NCBI GenBank assembly: GCA_964480635.1
Contig: CAYZQE010000085.1
Coordinates: 1 to 10,652 of the forward strand
DNA: 10,652 bases
DNA from: CAYZQE01 sp964480635
GTDB lineage: Bacteria > Pseudomonadota > Gammaproteobacteria > GCA-001735895
Direction of reading: 5' to 3'
Shown one piece after another: positions 5,369 through 10,652 of this stretch (its first letter is position 1; each line of letters opens with the position of its first letter). Below the pieces are notes generated by a model. That model was given only the letters and a program-made list of their open reading frames with translations. It was not told the DNA's origin and ran no database searches. A program made the translations under genes and the position numbers.

Positions 5369-7945
5369 TTACTGCATTAAAAACTGATACCCATTTTCTA
5401 CAAATGTAATCAATAATTTTGACCCCGGTGGAATTTTCCCAGCCAATAGTAATTGCGCCAATGGGTTTTCAATGTGGTGCTGAATCTCCCTTTTTAATGG
5501 CCTTGCTCCATACACGGGGTCAAATCCTGTTAAGCCAATTTCATCTAAAGCCGATTCATCCAATGTCGTGATGATGTCCATATCGGCCAATCGATCGATT
5601 AAATAATTCAATTGTATTCGTGCGATTGAACGAATTTCATCCTGCTTTAAGGGATGAAAAACAACCGTATCATCAATTCGGTTAATAAATTCTGGCCTAA
5701 AATATTCGGCAACTGATTTCATAACTGTTTCTTTCATCAATTGATAGTTTTCATCACCGGATAGATTCTGAATGTCGGCTGAGCCTAAATTAGAGGTCAT
5801 AATAATTACCGTATTTCTAAAATCAACGGTTCTACCTTGGCCATCGGTTAAACGACCATCGTCTAATACCTGTAATAAGATATTAAACACATCCGGATGC
5901 GCTTTTTCAATTTCATCTAATAAAATAACAGAATAAGGTCGCCTTCTAACCGCCTCGGTTAAATAGCCACCTTCTTCATAACCCACGTAACCTGGAGGCG
6001 CACCGACTAATCGAGCGACTGAATGTTTTTCCATAAATTCTGACATATCAATTCGAATCATCGCATCTTCGGTATCGAATAAAAAATCTGCCAACGCTTT
6101 ACACAGCTCTGTTTTACCAACACCGGTTGGCCCTAAAAATAAAAACGATCCATTCGGCCTTGTTGGGTCAGACAATCCTGCTCGTGAACGCCTTATGGCA
6201 TCAGACACGGCAACTACTGCTTCTTTTTGCCCAATAACTCGCTGCCCTAACTCTTCTTCCATGCGTAATAGTTTATCTTTATCAGACTCCATCATTTTAG
6301 ACATGGGAATACCTGTCCAACGTGCAACCACATCGGCTATTTCTTCTTCGCCTACTTTATTTTTTAATAACTGCATGTCATGCATTTCAACATTTGCGGC
6401 TAAATCCAAGCTTTTTTCTAGCTCTGGAATTTTGCCATATTGCAGTTCAGACATTTGCGTCAAATCACCAGATCGTTGTGCCGCTACTAGTTCTAAGCGC
6501 GCTTTTTCCAACTCTTCTTTAATGTTCGCAGCCCCTTGTAACGCCGCTTTTTCTGAATGCCAAATCTCTTCTAAGTCTGAATACTCTCTATCTAAAGTTA
6601 GAATTTCATCTTGTAATAAATTTAAACGTTTTTTAGAGGCATCATCGTCTTCTTTTTTTAGTGCTTCACTTTCAATTTTTAACTGAATTAAACGACGCTC
6701 TAAGCGATCCATATTTTCTGGTTTGGAATCTATCTCCATGCGGATTCGGCTTGCAGCCTCGTCGATTAAATCAATCGCTTTATCCGGTAGTTGTCTATCG
6801 GCTATATACCGATGTGACAAGGTTGCAGCCGCAACAATAGCGGGATCTGTTATATCCACGCCATGATGAATTTCATAACGCTCTTTTAACCCACGTAAAA
6901 TAGCAATGGTGTCTGCAACCGAAGGTTCTTGTACCAACACTTTTTGAAAGCGACGCTCTAATGCTGCATCTTTTTCAATATATTGACGATATTCATCTAA
7001 GGTTGTGGCGCCTATGCAATGCAATTCACCACGTGCTAAAGCGGGTTTAAGCATGTTACCTGCATCCATCGCGCCTTCACCCTTCCCTGCACCTACCATG
7101 GTGTGAAGTTCGTCGATAAATAAAATAATTTGACCTTCTTGCTTTGATAAATCTTTTAATACTGCTTTTAATCGTTCTTCAAACTCACCTCTAAACTTCG
7201 CGCCCGCAATCAATGCACCCATATCTAAAGACAATAACTTTTTGTTTTTTAAGCCTTCGGGGACTTCTTTATTAATAATGCGCTGGGCTAAACCTTCGGC
7301 AATGGCGGTTTTACCCACACCAGGCTCACCAATAAAAACAGGGTTGTTTTTAGTCCGTCGCTGCAATACTTGAATCGCTCGGCGAATTTCTTCATCGCGA
7401 CCAATGACTGGGTCTAACTTGCCTTGTTCTGCCATTTTTGTCAGATCAATGGTGTATTTATCTAAAGAATTACGCTGCTCTTCTGCATTGGCATCGGTGA
7501 CTGATTCGCCACCTCGTATATCGTCTATCGCTTGTTTTAATGACGACGCAGTAGCACCTGCTGATTTCAAACTATCTTTTATGCTTGAGTTTTCGCCCAT
7601 CGCCGCTAATACAAAAAGCTCGGATGAGATAAACTGGTCGTTGCGTTCTTGAGATAATTTATCACTTTGATTCAAGAGTTTGCCTAAATCATTCGATATA
7701 TGTATATCACCATCAGCACCATGCACACTGGCTATTTTTTCTAAAACAGACATCAGCTCTGTACGCAATAAAGAGCTATTTATTTTTGCTTGAGTTAATA
7801 AGGAGCGTATTGAACCACCTTGCTGATCGAGCAATGCCAACATTAAATGAACTGGTTCTATAAATTGATGATCTTTGCCGACGGCAAGTGATTGAGCATC
7901 GCCTAAGGCTTCTTGTAACTTACTGGTAAATCGGTCTATTCGCAT
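5369..7945 (-). CDS. clpB: Chaperone ClpB (Hsp104-type disaggregase)
   Basis: An 858-residue ClpB, close to the E. coli length of 857. It is a hexameric AAA+ disaggregase that works with DnaK to pull polypeptides out of aggregates. Domains: double Clp N-domain (1-145), NBD1 with Walker A GEPGVGKT (206-213, K212), pore loop KFRGEFEERLK (F251 in place of the usual Tyr) and Walker B ILFIDE (E279). The coiled-coil M-domain (about 409-525) contains EEIWHSEKAAL and GKIPELEKSL. NBD2 has Walker A GPTGVGKT (K611), pore loop GYVGYEEGG and LLDEIEKAH, and the C-terminal domain ends with RPLKREIQHHIENPLA. The full M-domain makes it ClpB and not the type VI secretion ClpV. The ATG at 7945 has GGAAA 4-5 nt upstream. 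Its place after pgeF matches E. coli. Unlike E. coli, codon 149 is GTC and not GTG, so the shorter isoform start is missing. Confidence 0.98.
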   Translation of the reverse strand: MRIDRFTSKLQEALGDAQSLAVGKDHQFIEPVHLMLALLDQQGGSIRSLLTQAKINSSLLRTELMSVLEKIASVHGADGDIHISNDLGKLLNQSDKLSQERNDQFISSELFVLAAMGENSSIKDSLKSAGATASSLKQAIDDIRGGESVTDANAEEQRNSLDKYTIDLTKMAEQGKLDPVIGRDEEIRRAIQVLQRRTKNNPVFIGEPGVGKTAIAEGLAQRIINKEVPEGLKNKKLLSLDMGALIAGAKFRGEFEERLKAVLKDLSKQEGQIILFIDELHTMVGAGKGEGAMDAGNMLKPALARGELHCIGATTLDEYRQYIEKDAALERRFQKVLVQEPSVADTIAILRGLKERYEIHHGVDITDPAIVAAATLSHRYIADRQLPDKAIDLIDEAASRIRMEIDSKPENMDRLERRLIQLKIESEALKKEDDDASKKRLNLLQDEILTLDREYSDLEEIWHSEKAALQGAANIKEELEKARLELVAAQRSGDLTQMSELQYGKIPELEKSLDLAANVEMHDMQLLKNKVGEEEIADVVARWTGIPMSKMMESDKDKLLRMEEELGQRVIGQKEAVVAVSDAIRRSRAGLSDPTRPNGSFLFLGPTGVGKTELCKALADFLFDTEDAMIRIDMSEFMEKHSVARLVGAPPGYVGYEEGGYLTEAVRRRPYSVILLDEIEKAHPDVFNILLQVLDDGRLTDGQGRTVDFRNTVIIMTSNLGSADIQNLSGDENYQLMKETVMKSVAEYFRPEFINRIDDTVVFHPLKQDEIRSIARIQLNYLIDRLADMDIITTLDESALDEIGLTGFDPVYGARPLKREIQHHIENPLAQLLLAGKIPPGSKLLITFVENGYQFLMQ

Positions 7946-7979
7946 CGTATTTCCATTATTTAATATTTGAATACCAACA

Positions 7980-8007
7980 ACATAGTTACAAGTGTCGAGA
8001 TTTCAAC
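7980..8007 (-). promoter_or_regulatory. clpB: Candidate heat-shock / vegetative promoter of clpB
   Basis: On the minus strand GTTGAAA (8007-8001) matches 6 of 7 bases of the sigma-32 -35 consensus CTTGAAA, with exactly 13 nt to AACTATGT, which only partly matches CCCCATNT (4 of 7 fixed bases). The same bases also read as TTGAAA-N16-TATGTT, an acceptable sigma-70 promoter. A clpB promoter here, separate from rluD-pgeF, fits the 99-bp gap and the usual heat induction of clpB. A short imperfect hairpin (GTGTTG...CGACAC) overlaps the -35 element. Confidence 0.45.
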
Positions 8008-8044
8008 ACTCTTATAAAATCCACTGAGCAATTATTGATTTAAA

Positions 8045-8770
8045 TCAACTTATCCAAACCAAACTGGCCATTCGGCCTGTCACTCCATCACGACGATATG
8101 AATAAAATTTATCTTTTTCGGTATAGCTACAAAAACCTCCGCCATAGATACCTGTCACGCCCAACTGACTCAATTGGTCTTTAGCTAAACCGTACAGATC
8201 CGCTAGGTATTTATGCGAAGATAGTGTTTTAAAATGCTGTTCAGTGTGTTGATACGACTCACTAAACTGCTGTTTCACCTCGACACCCACTTCAAAATGA
8301 GCTTGGCTAATGGCCGGGCCGAGCCAAACCATTAAATCAATAGGTTTTGACTGCATTGCTGTTATCGTGTTAATCACAATACCATCAAGCAAACCTTTCC
8401 ACCCTGCATGAATCGCTGCAATTTCAGTGCCTTGCTTATTACAAATTAACAAAGGTAAACAATCTGCTGTTAACACCACTGCCACTTGGTTTACTTTTTG
8501 TGTGATTGATGCATCTGCATTTCGATTATCGAAATTATCTAGTTGCACTGCGATGGTGCTATGGGTTTGATTAAGCCATTGGGGCTCTGAGGGCAAACCG
8601 CCTTGATTGATTAAACGCTGGCGATTTTTTTCGACATGAGTCAAATTATCGCCCACATGAGTGGCCAAATTAAAGCTCTCCCATGGCGACTGACTAGCCC
8701 CGCTAATGCGTGTAGTACATAAAGACTTTATATTTTTAGGTGCCGGCCAATTTGGTTCAAAGACAGCCAT
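8045..8770 (-). CDS. pgeF: Peptidoglycan editing factor PgeF (YfiH, laccase domain)
   Basis: A 241-residue protein of the YfiH/DUF152 multicopper-polyphenol-oxidase-like family. The family's active-site triad is visible: H70 (WLNQTHS), C104 (LTADCLPL) and H121 (AAIHAGWKG). Other hallmarks are ESFNLATHVGD, WLGPAI, a YGGGFCSYTE segment and the near-terminal FYSYRRDGVTGRMASLVWI. In E. coli PgeF is a cytoplasmic hydrolase that removes wrongly incorporated serine from UDP-MurNAc-peptide precursors and so keeps peptidoglycan composition correct; some relatives have purine nucleoside phosphorylase activity. The start ATG (8768-8770) shares one base with the rluD stop (TAATG), indicating translational coupling to rluD. 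This rluD-pgeF-clpB order is the usual gammaproteobacterial one. Confidence 0.95.
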   Translation of the reverse strand: MAVFEPNWPAPKNIKSLCTTRISGASQSPWESFNLATHVGDNLTHVEKNRQRLINQGGLPSEPQWLNQTHSTIAVQLDNFDNRNADASITQKVNQVAVVLTADCLPLLICNKQGTEIAAIHAGWKGLLDGIVINTITAMQSKPIDLMVWLGPAISQAHFEVGVEVKQQFSESYQHTEQHFKTLSSHKYLADLYGLAKDQLSQLGVTGIYGGGFCSYTEKDKFYSYRRDGVTGRMASLVWIS

Positions 8771-9729
8771 TATTCTACATTATCAGAACGCTCAATCACA
8801 TCCAATAAATGCCGCATATCGTCTGGCATTTCGGCTTCAAAACTCACTTGCTCTTCTGTCACCGGATGTATAAAACTTAGCTTTCTTGCATGTAATGCCT
8901 GACGCTTAAAGTGGTGTAATTTATTATGCAGTTCTTCGGTAATTGATTTTGGCAGTGTTAACCGACCACCGTATACTTGATCGCCTACTAACGGATGCCT
9001 AATGTACGCCATGTGAACTCGAATTTGATGCGTCCGGCCTGTTTCTAAATTCACTCGTATTTCCGAGAAGTTCTTAAACTTTTTAAGCACGCTAAAATGG
9101 GTAATAGCCTCTTTGCCATCTTCCACCACAGCCATCTTTTTTCGATCATTAGGATGCCGTCCAATCGGCTCTTCTATCGTGCGCCCTGCCGTAATAACCT
9201 TTTGCGTCACCGCACGGTATTCACGCTTTACCGAACGCGCTTGTAACTGCTTAACTAAATGGGTATGAGCCGTTAAAGTCCGTGCCACGACCATAACACC
9301 GCTGGTATCTTTATCTAAACGATGCACGATCCCTGCTCTTGGTAATTGCTCTAAATTTTGGTCTAAAGCTAACAACCCATTTAACAATGTTCCTGAATGG
9401 TGGCCCGCAGCAGGGTGAACCACTAAACCAACCGGTTTATTAATCACAAAAAAAGCATCATCTTGATAAACAACATCAAACTTAATCGCCTCAGCCTTAT
9501 CTTCAATTTTCTTTTCAACGGGTACATCACAATCAATCACATCACCAAAACATAATTTTTGCTTAGGCACACAGTTTTGCTTATTGAGCTGTATGTAGTG
9601 CTGCTTAATCCAATGTTGGATTTTACTGCGCGAATATTCTGGCAACCTCTGCGCTAAACACTGGTCTAAGCGCATACCTGCTTCTAGTTGGTCGACATTG
9701 AACTGTTGCTGAATTAATTGGCTAGTCAC
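8770..9729 (-). CDS. rluD: 23S rRNA pseudouridine synthase RluD
   Basis: A 319-residue RluA-family pseudouridine synthase. Residues about 18-68 form an S4 RNA-binding domain (MRLDQCLAQRLPEYSRSKIQHWI). The catalytic domain follows, with IPKP-like motif FVINKPVGLVVHPAAGH (94-110), the catalytic aspartate D139 in GIVHRLDKDTSG, and the RTHQIRVHMAYIRHPLVGD motif. In E. coli RluD modifies U1911, U1915 and U1917 in helix 69 of 23S rRNA and is needed for normal ribosome assembly and termination. Length, domain order and position next to bamD distinguish it from RluA and RluC. The start is GTG (9727-9729), chosen because the S4 domain needs these residues and the next Met is codon 19, inside the domain. 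It is divergent from bamD with only 28 bp between starts, and heads the minus-strand gene string. Confidence 0.96.
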   Translation of the reverse strand: MTSQLIQQQFNVDQLEAGMRLDQCLAQRLPEYSRSKIQHWIKQHYIQLNKQNCVPKQKLCFGDVIDCDVPVEKKIEDKAEAIKFDVVYQDDAFFVINKPVGLVVHPAAGHHSGTLLNGLLALDQNLEQLPRAGIVHRLDKDTSGVMVVARTLTAHTHLVKQLQARSVKREYRAVTQKVITAGRTIEEPIGRHPNDRKKMAVVEDGKEAITHFSVLKKFKNFSEIRVNLETGRTHQIRVHMAYIRHPLVGDQVYGGRLTLPKSITEELHNKLHHFKRQALHARKLSFIHPVTEEQVSFEAEMPDDMRHLLDVIERSDNVE

Positions 9730-9731
9730 TA

Positions 9732-9737
9732 TATAAT
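9732..9737 (+). promoter_or_regulatory. bamD: Candidate -10 element of the bamD promoter
   Basis: A consensus TATAAT lies 21-26 bp upstream of the bamD ATG at 9758, inside the 28-bp bamD-rluD intergenic region. No strong -35 is present: CTGAAT at 17-bp spacing is poor and TTGCTG is 20 bp away. Any -35 would lie within rluD. A start near 9744 would leave a very short leader, and no Shine-Dalgarno is visible before either possible bamD start. Confidence 0.35.
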
Positions 9738-9757
9738 CTTAATAAGTTTAAACATTA

Positions 9758-10501
9758 ATGAATTCTAACCTTATGAAACAACTATTAATACTGGCATTAC
9801 TAAGTTTCACCTTAATTGCTTGTAGCACTGAACAAAATGACCCAACCGCTAACTGGAACGCTGAGCGTTTTTATATTGAATCTAAAGCAGCCATGGGCAA
9901 TGGTAATTTTGATATAGCCATTGAATATTTGGAGTCGTTAGAGTCTCGTTATCCCTTTGGAAAATTTGCGACACAAGCTCAACTTGATGTCATTTACGCT
10001 TACTATCAATATGACGAACCAGAATCAGCCATCGCATCTGCTGATCGATTTATTAAATTAAACCCAAAACATCCAAATGTTGACTATGCCTATTACATCA
10101 AAGGCTTAGCCAATTTTAACCGCGGCGGCACTATCTTAGACAAAATACAAGATAGAGACATCTCGCAGTTTGATGCATCCACATTACATACTGCCTATCG
10201 CGATTTAAGCCAATTAATTATTTTATTTCCTAACAGCCGATATGCCGCTGATGTCAAAAAGCGTTTGGTTTTTTTACGTAATCAAATGGCCAAATCTGAG
10301 CTCAATATTGCTAAATTTTATCAATCACGTGAAGCGTGGGCGGCAGCAGCTAACCGCATTAAAGTGATCTTAACAAAATACCAAGGCTCTGAAGTGATTA
10401 AAGAAGCCTTAGAGATTCAATTAAATGCTTACCAACAACTTGGTTTCAACAACTTAGCAAATGATGTCCAGCGAATAATTGATATCAATTATGGTGCTTA
10501 A
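9758..10501 (+). CDS. bamD: Outer-membrane assembly lipoprotein BamD
   Basis: A 247-residue lipoprotein of the BamD/YfiO (ComL) family, an essential part of the BAM complex that inserts beta-barrel proteins into the outer membrane. The N-terminus is a lipoprotein signal: hydrophobic core LLILALLSF and lipobox LIAC with the lipidated cysteine at C22; Ser at +2 favours outer-membrane sorting. The mature part is a chain of TPR-type helical pairs: NWNAERFYIESKAAMGNGNFDIAIEYLESLESRYPFGKFATQ is split here by family convention into two repeats, and FPNSRYAADVKKRL and REAWAAAANRIKVILTKY come later. The start could be ATG 9758 or ATG 9773 (MKQLL...), which gives a more typical 17-residue signal; neither has a clear Shine-Dalgarno. 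The bamD / rluD divergence is as in E. coli. Confidence 0.95.
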   Translation: MNSNLMKQLLILALLSFTLIACSTEQNDPTANWNAERFYIESKAAMGNGNFDIAIEYLESLESRYPFGKFATQAQLDVIYAYYQYDEPESAIASADRFIKLNPKHPNVDYAYYIKGLANFNRGGTILDKIQDRDISQFDASTLHTAYRDLSQLIILFPNSRYAADVKKRLVFLRNQMAKSELNIAKFYQSREAWAAAANRIKVILTKYQGSEVIKEALEIQLNAYQQLGFNNLANDVQRIIDINYGA

Positions 10502-10553
10502 AGAAGCGCTGATTAAGTTAATTTCCTATGGTGATTAGCAACGAAACTCAGCA

Positions 10554-10570
10554 GGCTCACCTAGTGAGCT
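10554..10570 (+). other. Small hairpin downstream of bamD
   Basis: GCTCAC-CTA-GTGAGC is a perfect 6-bp stem with a 3-nt loop (10555-10569), extendable by a G-U pair. No T-run follows directly, so it is a poor rho-independent terminator. It may belong to the left end of the insertion sequence that seems to begin in this gap. The rest of 10502-10584 holds no gene I can recognise. Confidence 0.3.
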
Positions 10571-10584
10571 ATACGCCGTTTATA

Positions 10585-10612
10585 ATATTCCTCATACTTA
10601 TTAGAGGAATAT
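10585..10612 (+). promoter_or_regulatory. Hairpin enclosing the transposase Shine-Dalgarno
   Basis: ATATTCCTC (10585-10593) is perfectly complementary to GAGGAATAT (10604-10612), with a 10-nt loop. The 3' arm contains GAGGA, the only good Shine-Dalgarno for the ATG at 10617. A transcript starting upstream of 10585 would carry both arms and hide the site; one starting within the loop would not. Transposase genes of several insertion-sequence families are protected from read-through transcripts in this way. Confidence 0.6.
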
Positions 10613-10616
10613 CATC

Positions 10617-10652
10617 ATGCCACAAAATACTATTCAATTTCAAAAAGGAATG
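10617..10652 (+). CDS. 5' end of an IS1595-family transposase (partial)
   Basis: Only 12 codons are inside the window: MPQNTIQFQKGM. This matches the typical beginning of IS1595/ISXO2-like transposases, which often open with M(P/A)xNxVQFQxGLSLxxFL, followed by a Cys4 zinc finger and a DDE-type catalytic domain. The GAGGA Shine-Dalgarno is 8 nt upstream. The call rests on this short N-terminal signature, on position after a completed housekeeping gene and on the hairpin-guarded start. I could not define the terminal inverted repeat or target duplication; the left end should lie between 10502 and about 10584. Confidence 0.62.
   Translation, partial: MPQNTIQFQKGM

Noticed and set aside
6195..6686. 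Open frame of 163 codons on the plus strand inside clpB
   Set aside because: It is antisense to the conserved ClpB M-domain region, is Ser/Cys-rich in the way antisense frames are, and resembles no family I know.
5369..7945. Idea that the Clp gene plus kinase is part of a type VI secretion locus (ClpV plus PpkA)
   Set aside because: The AAA+ protein has the full ClpB M-domain and E. coli ClpB numbering, and no other secretion genes are nearby.
7988..8010. GTGTTG...CGACAC hairpin after pgeF as a terminator
   Set aside because: The stem needs a G-U pair, the loop is short, there is no following T-run, and it overlaps the better-supported clpB promoter.
9746..9753. GTTTAAAC palindrome between rluD and bamD as an operator
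   Set aside because: An 8-bp palindrome in AT-rich DNA is expected by chance and no regulator is nearby.

Overview
The window looks like chromosome from a low-GC, AT-rich gammaproteobacterium. The strongest evidence is the block bamD (divergent) / rluD - pgeF - clpB, the same order and orientation as in Escherichia coli. The protein sequences are gammaproteobacterial in type: RluD has its catalytic Asp at 139 and ClpB keeps the E. coli residue numbering (K212, E279, K611). YceI closely resembles E. coli YceI. I cannot name the genus; a marine or Thiotrichales-like lineage is only a guess.

Left part (1-2507): a LysR-type regulator on the minus strand is divergent from a three-gene plus-strand cluster. 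That cluster encodes a small double-CDGSH iron-sulfur protein, a cytochrome b561 (YceJ type) and a periplasmic YceI-family lipid-binding protein. The 119-bp divergent intergenic region holds a perfect 10-bp inverted repeat with a LysR-type T-N11-A core, plus two more copies of the same half-site spaced by about 3 and 4 helical turns. This looks like a regulated redox/quinone-related module.

Middle and right part (2544-9729), all on the minus strand, in transcription order: rluD (23S rRNA pseudouridine synthase), pgeF/yfiH (peptidoglycan-editing laccase-domain protein), clpB (disaggregase), an 805-residue soluble Ser/Thr kinase with a long HEAT-like N-terminal half, and bolA. The kinase and bolA overlap by ATGA, and a hairpin plus T7 tract follows bolA. 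The first three genes are the standard block. The HEAT-kinase/BolA pair added behind the disaggregase is the least explained part of the window and the best candidate for an undescribed stress-signalling unit.

Right edge (9758-10652): bamD (outer-membrane assembly lipoprotein) runs on the plus strand, followed by the first 12 codons of what looks like an IS1595-family transposase. Its Shine-Dalgarno lies inside a 9-bp perfect hairpin. I saw no tRNA, rRNA or CRISPR array. No gap between genes exceeds 300 bases.
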